Notes: generated from the letters alone by a model not told the origin. A DNA stretch of 64,000 nt from Rhodothermales bacterium (GCA_041391505.1 JAWKNW010000025.1:21069-85068), one strand, 5' to 3'. Shown: positions 53,105 through 62,090, numbered from the stretch's first letter. Program-made: numbers and translations.

Positions 53105-54736
53105 ATGCGACGTTTCCAGGAAGGGCTCCTACCGCTCTGCCTTGTGCTGGTGATCGGCGCCTGCCGCACCCACGCCGGCGCAGACGTGGAACGCCCCAAC
53201 ATCCTCCTCCTCGTTGCCGACGACCTCGGGTACGCCGACCTCGGCATCTACGGAAGCGACATCCGCACGCCGAACATCGACGCCCTGGCCCGGCGCGGGA
53301 TGCGGTTCACGCAGTTCCACACCGCGCCGATGTGCGCGCCCACCCGGGCGATGCTGCTCAGCGGCAACAACAACCATGTCGCGGGGATGGGGATACAGGG
53401 AGGTGGAAGCGGCGCGTTCGCCGGCATACCGGGGTACGAAGGGCACCTCTCCGATCGCGTGGCGCCCTTGCCCGGGCTGTTGCGCGATGCGGGATACCAC
53501 ACCTACACGGTGGGCAAATGGCACCTCGGCTACGAGCGGGACCAGAGCCCGATGGCGGCCGGCTTCGAACGGTCGTTCAACCTGCTGAACGGGGCCGGCA
53601 ATCACTTCGATGCCGTCGGGTTTCATGAAGGCGGCTCGCGCTACCGCGAGGACGGCGAGGAGACGACGTACCCCACGGGGCGCTATTCGACGGACCTCTA
53701 CACCGATCGGCTGATCGAATTCATCGCGTCCAACCGGGGCGACGGCCGGCCGTTTTTTGCGTTTGCCGCCTACACGTCGCCACACTGGCCCCTGCAGGTC
53801 CCTGCAGAGGAACTCGACCGGTACGCCGGCCGCTACGACCGGGGGTACGACGCGCTCCGGGAGGAACGCTTCGCCTCGCTGAAACGCGCCGGCATCGTGC
53901 CGGCGGACGCGACGCTGCCGCCCCGGAACGACGCCATCGCGCCGTGGGAGACGCTCTCGCCGGAGCGCCGGCGAGAGGAGTCGCGCAAGATGGAGCTGTA
54001 CGCGGCGATGGTCGAGAACCTGGACGGGCACGTCGGCCGGCTTATCGACTACCTGAAGGCGAGCGGCCTGTACGACAACACGTTGATCGTGTTCATGGCC
54101 GATAACGGCGCCGCCGCCGAGGACTTCTACAACGTGGGCGAATTTCGCGACTACCTCCGGGCGCATTACGACAACCGCTACGAGAACATGGGGCAACCGA
54201 ATTCCTTCGTCTCGTACGGACCTGCGTGGGCGGAAGCCGGCTCGGCGCCGTTCAGCCGGCACAAGGGCTACACGCGCGAAGGCGGCATCGTGGCGCCGAT
54301 GATCGTGGCCGGACCGGGCGTCGCCTCGCAGGACGTCATCGACCGGAGCTATCTTACCGTGATGGATCTGGCGCCGACCTTCATCGAGATCGCCGGCGCC
54401 GCGTATCCCGCCGACGGATCCGCCCGTCCGATGCTCGGCGAAAGCGTCGCCGGCTACCTGGCCGGCCGCGCGGACCGGATTCATGACGAGGCGTATACCA
54501 CCCTCGTGCTTCACGGCGGCCGCGCCTTCGTCCGGCAGGGCCGGTGGAAGCTGGTGACGCTGGAGCCGCCTTTTAGCGAGGAGGCCTTCGAGCTGTTCGA
54601 CGTGGAGGCCGACCCGGGGGAGACGCGCAATCTGGCCGGCGAAGAGCCGGAGACCTACCGGGAATTGCTGGCGCTCTGGCGGACGAAACGCGCCGAACTC
54701 GGCATCGTGCTGCAGAGCGATCTGGCTTCACCGTGA
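53105..54736 (+). CDS. Arylsulfatase-type sulfatase, predicted lipoprotein
   Basis: 543 residues from ATG 53105 (TTG 53096 is possible). Lipobox VIGAC (Cys20). NILLLVADDLGYADLGIYG holds the metal Asp pair, MCAPTRAMLLSGN the CxPxR site (Cys77), VGKWHLGYERD and IVFMADNGAAAEDF further active-site motifs. Class I Cys-type sulfatase needing formylglycine maturation. In tandem with the enolase-superfamily enzyme 51759. Largest of the three sulfatases by catalytic domain. Confidence 0.95.
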   Translation: MRRFQEGLLPLCLVLVIGACRTHAGADVERPNILLLVADDLGYADLGIYGSDIRTPNIDALARRGMRFTQFHTAPMCAPTRAMLLSGNNNHVAGMGIQGGGSGAFAGIPGYEGHLSDRVAPLPGLLRDAGYHTYTVGKWHLGYERDQSPMAAGFERSFNLLNGAGNHFDAVGFHEGGSRYREDGEETTYPTGRYSTDLYTDRLIEFIASNRGDGRPFFAFAAYTSPHWPLQVPAEELDRYAGRYDRGYDALREERFASLKRAGIVPADATLPPRNDAIAPWETLSPERRREESRKMELYAAMVENLDGHVGRLIDYLKASGLYDNTLIVFMADNGAAAEDFYNVGEFRDYLRAHYDNRYENMGQPNSFVSYGPAWAEAGSAPFSRHKGYTREGGIVAPMIVAGPGVASQDVIDRSYLTVMDLAPTFIEIAGAAYPADGSARPMLGESVAGYLAGRADRIHDEAYTTLVLHGGRAFVRQGRWKLVTLEPPFSEEAFELFDVEADPGETRNLAGEEPETYRELLALWRTKRAELGIVLQSDLASP

Positions 54737-54824
54737 GAAACGGTTGAGATTATCAGGACGTCAAACCCTTCAAAGTTTTACATTTAACTGTAACCTGTGC
54801 CTGTCCGGCTACGTCGGCAATCCG

Positions 54825-54831
54825 TATCTTG
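54825..54831 (+). promoter_or_regulatory. TATCTTG, candidate -7 box
   Basis: In CCGTATCTTGGACGGCG; CTG at 54801-54803 is 21 bases upstream; 39 bases before ATG 54871. Confidence 0.4.
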
Positions 54832-54870
54832 GACGGCGATTGACTGATCAGACTCGCTTTCTAACGCGTT

Positions 54871-55563
54871 ATGTATACATCTGCATTCACCCGCCTGGCC
54901 TTTCTGGGGCTGGCGGTGTTCACGTTTTCCGCCTGCGCCACGTCGAGCCGGATGCCGGCCGAATCTTCCGCGCAAGCCGGGACGGCCTCCACGGCAGAAC
55001 TCGAAGCCCTCTACCAGCAGCGTCTTGAGAGCGCCCGCTCCCGCTTCACCCAGGCGGATGTCGACTTCATGACCGGCATGATCGGGCACCACGCCCAGGC
55101 CCTCGTCATGACCGCGCTCGCGCCGACGAACGGGGCGAGCCCCGAAGTGGCCACCCTGTGCGCCCGGATCACCAATGCGCAGAAGGATGAGATCAAGACG
55201 ATGCAGGGCTGGCTGCGGGACCGCGGGCAGCCCGTCCCCGAGGTCCACATCGACGGCCTGAACCTCATGATCCACGGCGCCGGCGACCACAGCCAGCACG
55301 ATCATATGATGCCCGGCATGCTGACGCGGGCGCAACTGGAGGAACTGGCCGCGGCGCACGGGACCGACTTCGACCGCCTGTTTCTCAAATACATGATCCA
55401 GCACCACACCGGCGCCATCACGATGGTCGATACCCTCATCGCTACCGACGGCGCCGCGCAGGACGAGGCGGCCTTCAAGCTGGCTTCGGACATCAACGTG
55501 GATCAACAAACCGAAATCGCGCGCATGCAGCGCATGCTCGACGCCATTACAGAAGGCAATTGA
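54871..55563 (+). CDS. DUF305 domain lipoprotein
   Basis: 230 residues; lipobox TFSACAT. DVDFMTGMIGHHAQALVMTALAP is the His-rich DUF305 start and FLKYMIQHHTGAITMVDTLI its repeat, i.e. two ferritin-like helical units with HH motifs. DHSQHDHMMPGM between them is Met/His-rich, typical of copper-associated DUF305. Probably binds copper in the envelope. Directly followed by the LVIVD gene. Confidence 0.88.
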   Translation: MYTSAFTRLAFLGLAVFTFSACATSSRMPAESSAQAGTASTAELEALYQQRLESARSRFTQADVDFMTGMIGHHAQALVMTALAPTNGASPEVATLCARITNAQKDEIKTMQGWLRDRGQPVPEVHIDGLNLMIHGAGDHSQHDHMMPGMLTRAQLEELAAAHGTDFDRLFLKYMIQHHTGAITMVDTLIATDGAAQDEAAFKLASDINVDQQTEIARMQRMLDAITEGN

Positions 55564-55621
55564 CTGTGTATCTACCCGGGCATCATGCCCGTCCACCCTT
55601 GACTCGTTGTTCCCAACTCAG

Positions 55622-57667
55622 ATGGCTACCATGATAGGCACTGTCCTTACTCGTACCCTTACCCGATCACGCCGCGTCTCGTTATGGGCGGTGGTGATCG
55701 TCGCCGGAGCGCTCGGTCTTTCCGCGTGCTCCTCCAATAAACCCATGATGACCGACGCGCCGCCGGTGATGACCGACATGCCGGCAGCGACGACGCTCTC
55801 GACCACCGCGCCGAGCCCCGATCCCCGCGTGGGTCTCAAGGCCGGCCTCTTCGATGCCGGCGAGGCCATCTGGAACCTGAAGAAGGTCTCGGCGACGCCG
55901 CCGCCCCAGGCGTTCATCGGCGTCACCAACTCGGACCTCGCCTTCAAAGGCAACTACGTCTTCCAGGGGAACTACAACGGCGTCCAGATCTGGGATATCA
56001 GCAACCCGAGCAAGCCGACCCTCGCCAAGGAGTACGTCTGCCCGGCGTCCCAGAGCGACGTTTCGGTGTACGGCAACCTGATGTTCGTGTCGGGCGAGGG
56101 CCTCGGCGGCCGGCTCGACTGCGGCACGCAGGGCGTCCAGGAAGCCGTCAGCCCCGAACGACTCCGCGGCATCCGGATTTTTGATATCACCGATATCCAG
56201 AATCCCAAATACGTGTCGAACGTGCAGACCTGCCGCGGCTCGCACACGCATTCGGTACTGAAGGACCCGAACGACAACGACAATGTCTACGTCTACGTCT
56301 CGGGCTCCGCGCCGGTCCGCCCGTCCGAAGAGGTTCCGGGCTGCTCCTCCGGCATGCCGGACGAGAACCCCAACTCGGCCCTGTTCCGGATCGAGGTCAT
56401 CAAGGTGCCGCTCGCTCATCCCGAGCAGGCCGCCATCGTCAGCTCCCCGCGCATCTTCGAAAACCTCGTCGAGCCGCCGAGCCACGGCCTCGCGCCGGAC
56501 GACCTGGCTGAGCTGGAGCGCGCCCGCGCCGCCGGCGCGTTCATCGTCCACATCTTCGGACAGGATCGCGTGCTTCCGGACCGGTTCGTCGGCCCGATGC
56601 TCGACGAATTCGTGAAGCAGCGCGGCGGGACGGTCGCCACGGCCGCCGATACCGCGGCCTTCCGCGAGGCGCTTCCCGCCCTCGTTGCGCAGCGCTTCGG
56701 AGGCGGTGAGGAAGAAGAGAGCGACGGTCCGAAACCCGGCCCGACGCAGTGCCACGACATCACCCTCTACCCGGCCATCGGCATGGCCGGCGGGGCGTGC
56801 GAAGGCTACGGCCTCCTGCTCAACATCAAGGACCCCGCGAACCCGTATCGGATGGACGCCGTCGCGGATTCGAACTTCTCCTACTGGCACTCGGCCACGT
56901 TCAACAACGACGGCACGAAAGTCCTCTTCACGGACGAATGGGGTGGCGGCGGCCAGCCGAAATGCCGCGCCAACGACCCGAAGGAGTGGGGCGCGAACGC
57001 GATCTTCACCCTCGAAAACGGGAAGATGTCGTTCAAGAAATACTACAAGCTGCCGGCGGCCCAGACCGTTGAAGAAAACTGCGTCGCACACAACGGATCG
57101 CTTATCCCGATCCCGGGCCGCGACGTGATGGTGCAGTCCTGGTACCAGGGCGGCATCTCGATCTTCGACTGGACCGACCCGATGAAGCCGATCGAGATCG
57201 CTTACCACGACCGCGGCCCGGTCAATCCGGACCGGATGGAAATGGGCGGCAGCTGGTCGGTGTACTGGTACAACGGCCTGATCGTCAGCTCGGAAATCGC
57301 GCGCGGCCTCGACGTCTTCGAACTGACGCCGAGCGGGTTCATCTCGGCGAACGAGATTGCGGCGGCGAAGACTGTGCATCTGGACTACCTCAACGCGCAG
57401 GGGCAGCCGAAATTCACTTGGCCGGCGACGTTTTCGCTGGCGAAGGCGTACGTCGATCAGCTCGAGCGCTCCAACGGTCTCGGCGCGGCCCGCGTTACGG
57501 CCGTCCGCCAGGCCCTCGCGAAGGCGGAAGGCGCTTCGGGCAACGCCCGCCGCACCGCGCTGAACGCGCTCGCGACGGAGCTGTCCGGTGAAGCCGGCTC
57601 GTCCCGCGACGCCGCCAAGGTGCGCATGCTCGCCGACGCCGTGCGCAACCTCGCGTCCGCCGGCTGA
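55622..57667 (+). CDS. LVIVD repeat-containing lipoprotein
   Basis: 681 residues from ATG 55622; lipobox GLSACSS. LVIVD-type beta-propeller units appear as NYVFQGNYNGVQIWDISNPSKPTLAKEYVC, RLRGIRIFDITDIQNPKYVSNVQTC, GLLLNIKDPANPYRMDAV and DVMVQSWYQGGISIFDWTDPMKPIEIAYHD. CRGSHTHSVL and NFSYWHSATFNNDGTKVLFTDEWGGG resemble the selenium-binding/choice-of-anchor type of these proteins. C-terminus (about 600-681) is helical. Cell-surface protein of unknown function, paired with the DUF305 gene. Confidence 0.8.
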   Translation: MATMIGTVLTRTLTRSRRVSLWAVVIVAGALGLSACSSNKPMMTDAPPVMTDMPAATTLSTTAPSPDPRVGLKAGLFDAGEAIWNLKKVSATPPPQAFIGVTNSDLAFKGNYVFQGNYNGVQIWDISNPSKPTLAKEYVCPASQSDVSVYGNLMFVSGEGLGGRLDCGTQGVQEAVSPERLRGIRIFDITDIQNPKYVSNVQTCRGSHTHSVLKDPNDNDNVYVYVSGSAPVRPSEEVPGCSSGMPDENPNSALFRIEVIKVPLAHPEQAAIVSSPRIFENLVEPPSHGLAPDDLAELERARAAGAFIVHIFGQDRVLPDRFVGPMLDEFVKQRGGTVATAADTAAFREALPALVAQRFGGGEEEESDGPKPGPTQCHDITLYPAIGMAGGACEGYGLLLNIKDPANPYRMDAVADSNFSYWHSATFNNDGTKVLFTDEWGGGGQPKCRANDPKEWGANAIFTLENGKMSFKKYYKLPAAQTVEENCVAHNGSLIPIPGRDVMVQSWYQGGISIFDWTDPMKPIEIAYHDRGPVNPDRMEMGGSWSVYWYNGLIVSSEIARGLDVFELTPSGFISANEIAAAKTVHLDYLNAQGQPKFTWPATFSLAKAYVDQLERSNGLGAARVTAVRQALAKAEGASGNARRTALNALATELSGEAGSSRDAAKVRMLADAVRNLASAG

Positions 57668-57687
57668 CGCGGAATCGGTTCAAGGTA

Positions 57688-57742
57688 GATGGTTCAAGGT
57701 TCAAGGTTGGGAGATCTGCCCTCCCTTGAACCTTGAACCATC
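57688..57742. repeat. Inverted repeat with 19-base perfect arms
   Basis: GATGGTTCAAGGTTCAAGG (57688-57706) and CCTTGAACCTTGAACCATC (57724-57742) around a 17-base loop, 21 bases after the LVIVD stop. Built from GGTTCAA units. No T-tract, but it could still act as a 3' stabiliser. Confidence 0.75.
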
Positions 57743-57762
57743 CTCCTTAAACCCGTACACCC

Positions 57763-58347
57763 ATGTCGAGCCTTCGTCAATGGATTCCCAAATTGCTGGT
57801 GGAATCCTTTTTTATTGTCTTCAGCATTCTGCTCGCGTTCGCGCTCAATGGATGGTGGGGAGCGCGTCAGCGGCAGGCGCTTGCCGATCGGGCGCTGACC
57901 GATTTCGTCCAGGAGATCCGGCAGAACAGGGAAAACCTCCAGGAGGTCATTCCCTATCACATCGATCTGCGCAAGAAATTTTCCGATATCGTTAATGCCG
58001 GGACGGTCCGCACATTTGCCGATCTCGACCAGCTGAACGGATTTCAGGGCTTCCGGCCGGCTTTTCTGACGACAACCGCCTGGGAGACGGCCATCGCCAC
58101 GGGCGCGCTCACGGAATTGAAGTACGACGATGTCGCCGCGCTTTCAGAGCTCTATACCATGCAGGAGCGCTTCGTCGAAATCAGCATGCCTAACTTCATG
58201 CTGGGAAGCGGTTCGTTCTCGGATGCCAACATCAATTCCACGATGCTGACGGCCATGTTGTATCTGGGGGACGTGACGGCCGGCGAGGACAGGCTCACGA
58301 AGATCTACGATCGCGTGCTACAGCAACTCGGGGCCTCAGAGCAATGA
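57763..58347 (+). CDS. Membrane-anchored protein related to DUF6090
   Basis: 194 residues. KLLVESFFIVFSILLAFALNGWWGARQRQALADRALTDFVQEIRQNRENL shows one membrane helix at about 10-28 followed by a conserved charged helix, resembling the DUF6090 layout at 11670 (membrane helix, NxW, long helix). C-terminal part is helical (WETAIATGALTELKYDDVAALSELYTMQERFV). Function unknown. Confidence 0.65.
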   Translation: MSSLRQWIPKLLVESFFIVFSILLAFALNGWWGARQRQALADRALTDFVQEIRQNRENLQEVIPYHIDLRKKFSDIVNAGTVRTFADLDQLNGFQGFRPAFLTTTAWETAIATGALTELKYDDVAALSELYTMQERFVEISMPNFMLGSGSFSDANINSTMLTAMLYLGDVTAGEDRLTKIYDRVLQQLGASEQ

Positions 58348-58443
58348 GCAAGCGCTAACATGCACGCCAAAGCAGTCAGGTGTTTGCTGTTTCAGGTCAA
58401 GGTGCCAGGGTTTTTGCCGAGTGGTGTTTTTACCTGATCCGCG

Positions 58444-58571
58444 CCGTCATCCCGACCGGATCCCCGCACATGCGGGGAGAAGCGGAGGGACCTTCTGACT
58501 TTGGCTGTGCCATCCATCGGGAGGGCTCCGCTTCACGCCGATTTTTAAGGGCAGTCCGGTCGGGATGACGG
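58444..58571. repeat. REPIN-like element, second copy
   Basis: Outer arms CCGTCATCCCGACCGGA (58444-58460) and TCCGGTCGGGATGACGG (58555-58571) are perfect 17-base inverses. The left unit has its own hairpin (TCCCCGCA/TGCGGGGA) followed by GCGGAGGGACC; the right unit has GGGCTCCGCTTC. Shares GTCATCnCGACC and GCGGAGnGACC words with 18801-18957. It fills the 254-base gap between the genes. Confidence 0.75.
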
Positions 58572-58601
58572 GACGATGTTGATGCCTGCACCCGCACGCA
58601 C

Positions 58602-59156
58602 CTACATCTCAGGAAACAGGAATACCTTGTCGACCACGTGGACCACGCCATTGCTCGCGTCGATCGTGGCAAGGATCCTGGCACCGTTCACGTAGGTGTC
58701 GTCACCCCGTTTTTCGACGCTCACGTATTGTCCCGTCGCCAGATAGATCTTCATGTTGGGGTTCAGGTTGGAATCCTTATATGTGCCGGGCGAAGCGTGC
58801 GAGGTGACGATCTTGGCCAGTTTCGATTTATTCTCCGGTTTCAGGAGTTCCTCTACGGTGCCGGCGGGCAGGGCGTCGAACGCGGCGTTCGTCGGGGCGA
58901 ACACGGTGAGCGGGCCAGGGTTGACCAGGACGTGCTGCAGGCCGGCGGCATCGATCGCTGCCGCCAGCGTCGTGTGGTCGGGCGACGAGCGCGCGATCTT
59001 GAGGATGTTCATTTCCGACACGTTGTCGACGACGTTGGCCTGGCCCTGGTCCCTGAAATCGTCGTTGAAGGAAGCCTCGGGGGCGGCGGGCTGGCAGCCG
59101 GCCAGCACGATGGCGCCGGCCAGGTAAAGGGATGCGATGAAGGATGGATTGCACAT
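58602..59156 (-). CDS. Fasciclin domain lipoprotein
   Basis: 184 residues; lipobox VLAGCQP. NILKIARSSPDHTTLAAAIDAAGLQHVLVNPGPLTVFAPTNAAFDALPAGTVEELLKPENKSKLAKIVTSH is one FAS1 domain (H1 motif TVFAPTNAAF), ending GVVHVVDKVFLFP (H2-like). Periplasmic or surface adhesion-type protein, as in Bacteroidota. Alone on the minus strand; its upstream gap to 59430 is AT-rich in part. Confidence 0.93.
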   Translation of the reverse strand: MCNPSFIASLYLAGAIVLAGCQPAAPEASFNDDFRDQGQANVVDNVSEMNILKIARSSPDHTTLAAAIDAAGLQHVLVNPGPLTVFAPTNAAFDALPAGTVEELLKPENKSKLAKIVTSHASPGTYKDSNLNPNMKIYLATGQYVSVEKRGDDTYVNGARILATIDASNGVVHVVDKVFLFPEM

Positions 59157-59397
59157 GGCAATGTCTCGCCTTTTCGGTTGGAAGGTGCGTCCACGAAGAG
59201 GAGGCGAAAGCCGTATGCCGAGCGCCGGAGCGTGTGTTTATCGCCGCTTCGGGACCGGTGGCGCTGCGGCGTTGGATGTAATTAAGAGCACGTCAACCCG
59301 GTCTGTCAATCTATTTAAGACAAAATAGTATTAATTCTTATTTACTCCATAGTTTGCCATTGAGCGCCAGAGAAGGGCGTTGCGACGGGGCGCTTCG

Positions 59398-59404
59398 TAT
59401 CTTG
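59398..59404 (+). promoter_or_regulatory. TATCTTG, candidate -7 box of the AlkC-like gene
   Basis: 26 bases before GTG 59431. A further TAGTTTG lies at 59350-59356. No clear TTG at the usual distance from either. Confidence 0.35.
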
Positions 59405-59430
59405 TCCTCCCGAACCAGCCCCAGCCTGCC

Positions 59431-60450
59431 GTGGCCGAACCGCTCAAGAATCAGTTTGGTGCAGACAAGCCGGCCACGATCGCCGGCATGATCGCGAACG
59501 TGTATCCGCCGTTCGATGTAGACGCCTTCCTGGCCGATGCGCTCGCCGGCTACGAGGCGCTCGACCTGACGCCGCGGGGCCGGCAGATTGCAGTGGCACT
59601 GCGCACCCATCTGCCGGCCGACTATGAGGAGGCGGTGGACATACTGATTGCTTCGCTCGGCCCGAAGCTCGCGTCCACCGAGTCGTTCGGGATGGCTCCG
59701 TTTCTGTACCTGCCGCATGTCACCTTCGTGGCGACCTACGGGGTCGATCACTTCGAGTCGTCGATGCGCGCGCAGTACGAACTCACGCAACGATTCTCGG
59801 CCGAGTTCAGCATCAGGGCTTTTCTAATCGCGCACCCTGAGGCGACGCTCGCGCGGCTGCGCGCCTGGGTGGACGATCCGAGTCCGCACGTGCGGCGCCT
59901 CGTTTCCGAGGGCACGCGGCCCCGGCTGCCCTGGGCGCAGCGGCTGCCGGCCTTTCAGCAGGACCCGCGTCCGGTGCTGGCGCTGCTGGAACGCCTGAAG
60001 GATGATCCGGAGCTGTACGTGAGGCGCTCGGTGGCGAACAACCTCAACGATATCGGGAAGGATCACCCGGCGCTGCTGGTGGATACCGCCCGCCGGTGGA
60101 TGGCGGATGCGAGCGAGCAGCGTGCCTGGGTCGTCCGGCATGCGCTACGATCGGCCGTGAAGCGCGGCGACCCGGAGGCCCTGTCGATTATCGGATTCGA
60201 CGGCGCCGCGGAGGTGCGAATCGAAAACGCGCGGATGGAGCCGGAAGCGCCGGCGATCGGCGAGACGGCGTATGTGGCCTTCGACCTCATCCATGCGGGA
60301 GCCGATGCGCAACGCATTTTAGTGGATTATTGCGTTCATTACGTGAAGGCGAACGGGAAAACGAGTCCGAAAGTATTCAAGCTGAAAACCTTCGAACTCA
60401 CCCCCGGGGAGCGCACCGCCGTACGAAAGGCGCTCTCGTTGACCCAGTAA
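59431..60450 (+). CDS. AlkC-like DNA alkylation repair protein with premature stop
   Basis: 339 residues from GTG 59431, whose first residues AEPLKNQFGADKPATIAGMIANVYP match the family start. HEAT-like helical repeats follow (HPEATLARLRAWVDDPSPHVRRLVSEGTRPRLPWAQRLPAF, LYVRRSVANNLNDIGKDHP), then a C-terminal immunoglobulin-like part. TAA at 60448-60450 stops it, yet the same frame runs on as TTRTHYPGRHRIELLV, LPLVEFDLRM to TGA at 60544, i.e. 31 more codons of the natural end. The short tail loss may or may not be tolerated. Base-excision repair of alkylated DNA. Confidence 0.8.
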   Translation: MAEPLKNQFGADKPATIAGMIANVYPPFDVDAFLADALAGYEALDLTPRGRQIAVALRTHLPADYEEAVDILIASLGPKLASTESFGMAPFLYLPHVTFVATYGVDHFESSMRAQYELTQRFSAEFSIRAFLIAHPEATLARLRAWVDDPSPHVRRLVSEGTRPRLPWAQRLPAFQQDPRPVLALLERLKDDPELYVRRSVANNLNDIGKDHPALLVDTARRWMADASEQRAWVVRHALRSAVKRGDPEALSIIGFDGAAEVRIENARMEPEAPAIGETAYVAFDLIHAGADAQRILVDYCVHYVKANGKTSPKVFKLKTFELTPGERTAVRKALSLTQ

Positions 60451-60581
60451 ACGACGCGAACCCATTACCCCGGCCGGCATCGCATCGAGCTGCTCGTTAA
60501 CGGGCATCGGTTGCCGCTTGTGGAATTCGATCTTCGGATGGCCTGATCGCACCGTCTGGGTGCACGTTACGGCAGACGCAC

Positions 60582-60812
60582 GTGAAGCGCCCTATCTACG
60601 ACATACCGCCCGATATCACGACGGCGCTGCGCGTAAGCGGACTGGAAGCGGCTTACCGGGCGCGACCTCCCTATCAGCGCAACGACTACGTCGGCTGGAT
60701 CACGCGCGCCAAAAGGGAGGCGACGCGCCAGAAACGCCTCGCGCAGATGCTCGCGGAGCTGGAGCGCGGGGATACGTACATGAACATGCCCTACAACGCC
60801 AGAAAAGCATGA
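60582..60812 (+). CDS. Small YdeI/OmdA-like protein
   Basis: 76 residues. YDIPPDITTALRVSGLEAAYRARPPYQRNDYVGWITRAKREATRQKRLAQMLAELERG is the C-terminal part seen in YdeI/OmdA (bacteriocin-protection, YdeI-related) proteins. The N-terminal DUF1801-like half of larger relatives is missing, and the frame starts cleanly, so it may be a stand-alone version. The stop overlaps the ATG of the next gene (ATGA). Confidence 0.7.
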   Translation: MKRPIYDIPPDITTALRVSGLEAAYRARPPYQRNDYVGWITRAKREATRQKRLAQMLAELERGDTYMNMPYNARKA

Positions 60813-61720
60813 GATCGCGGATGCCTGTCAAGCCGTTTCTTGTCGGTGCGGTGTGCCTTTTCGGGCTCGCCGGCTCGCTGTTCGCGCAGGATCGCGTGGT
60901 GCGGTTGTACGAGGGGGCCGCGCCCGGCTCGGAACAATGGTACTGGCAGGAAGGGGAGAGCGCCGTCAACGGATTCAACACACACCTCGTCTACAACGTC
61001 GTCAATCCGGAGGTGTGGGTTTTTCTGCCGGACCCGCAGCTCGCCACCGGCGCGGCCATGATCGTGGCGCCGGGCGGCGCGTTCCATATCCTGTCCATCG
61101 ATAACGAGGGCACGGACGTCGCCCGGTGGCTTAACGAACGCGGGATCGCGGCCTTTGTCCTCAAATACAGGCTTGCGCGGAGCATGACCGACGACCCGGT
61201 CCGGGAGTTATCCGCCAGGATGGCCGATTTCGACGAGCTGGACCGCGTCAACGCCCCGATCGTCCGCCTGGCGACGCAGGATGGACTGACGGCGATGCGA
61301 CACGTCCGGGACCGCGCCGGCGCATACGGGATCGATCCGGCGAAGGTCGGCTTCATGGGCTTTTCGGCCGGCGCCACGCTGACCCTCTCCGTCGTTCAGT
61401 CCGCCGACGACGCCAGCCGGCCCGATCTGGTCGCGCCCATCTATCCCTACGAACGGGCGATCATCGGCGAGGGCATTCCCGCCGCGAGAACGCCCATCTT
61501 CATCGCCGCCGCCAGCGACGACCAGCTCGGGCTGGCGCCGCACAGCGTCTCGATCTACAGCGCGTGGCTGGCAGCCGGCCAGCCGGCGACCCTCCATATG
61601 TACGAACGGGGCGGGCACGGCTTCGGGATGCGGCGTCAGGATGCGCCTTCCGACCGATGGACCGCGGCGTTCGGCGACTGGCTCGTAACACAGGGGTGGG
61701 CGACGACCACTCCGCATTGA
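60809..61720 (+). CDS. Secreted alpha/beta-hydrolase
   Basis: 303 residues; signal peptide GAVCLFGLAGSLFAQ. TGAAMIVAPGGAFHILSIDNEGTDVARWLNERGIAAFVLKYRL is the opening (APGG oxyanion), MGFSAGATLTLSVVQ the nucleophile elbow GFSAG, IFIAAASDDQLGLAP the Asp, and MYERGGHGFGM the His. Bacteroidota-type acetyl-xylan-esterase/dienelactone-like hydrolase. Exported; substrate unknown. Start overlaps the previous stop. Confidence 0.9.
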   Translation: MRSRMPVKPFLVGAVCLFGLAGSLFAQDRVVRLYEGAAPGSEQWYWQEGESAVNGFNTHLVYNVVNPEVWVFLPDPQLATGAAMIVAPGGAFHILSIDNEGTDVARWLNERGIAAFVLKYRLARSMTDDPVRELSARMADFDELDRVNAPIVRLATQDGLTAMRHVRDRAGAYGIDPAKVGFMGFSAGATLTLSVVQSADDASRPDLVAPIYPYERAIIGEGIPAARTPIFIAAASDDQLGLAPHSVSIYSAWLAAGQPATLHMYERGGHGFGMRRQDAPSDRWTAAFGDWLVTQGWATTTPH

Positions 61721-61729
61721 GGCACCGCC

Positions 61730-62026
61730 ATGAACCCTGCAAAAGTCGATCGCGCCCGTCTCCACAAACTCACCGACCTCCCCAACGTCGGCAAGGCCTT
61801 CGCCGGCGATCTGGTGCTGCTGGGCATCACATCGCCCGAACAGCTCGTCGGCGCGGACCCGCTCGACCTGTACGATCGGCTGACCGACCTGACCGGGACG
61901 TATCAGGATCCCTGCGTGCTCGATACCTTCATGTCGCTGACCCGGTTCATGGCCGGCGAGCCGGCGAGGCCCTGGTGGGATTTTACCCGGGAGCGGAAGC
62001 AGTGGCTGCGACAACTCGGGCGATGA
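61730..62026 (+). CDS. Helix-hairpin-helix protein, Cdd1/pathogenicity-locus family
   Basis: 98 residues. LHKLTDLPNVGKAFAGDLVLLGITSPEQLVGADPLDLYDRLTDLTGTYQDPCVLDTFMSLTRFMAGEPARPWWDFTRERK is the Cdd1 family (LxxLPNVGKA, DPCVLDxF, WWxFxxxRK). A helix-hairpin-helix fold that may bind DNA; function unknown. 9 bases after the hydrolase. Confidence 0.93.
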   Translation: MNPAKVDRARLHKLTDLPNVGKAFAGDLVLLGITSPEQLVGADPLDLYDRLTDLTGTYQDPCVLDTFMSLTRFMAGEPARPWWDFTRERKQWLRQLGR

Positions 62027-62090
62027 GTCCCGCGCGCATCTTGTACCCTACGATTTCCTGTTTTGCCGGCATTCCGCCGATACGAACCGC

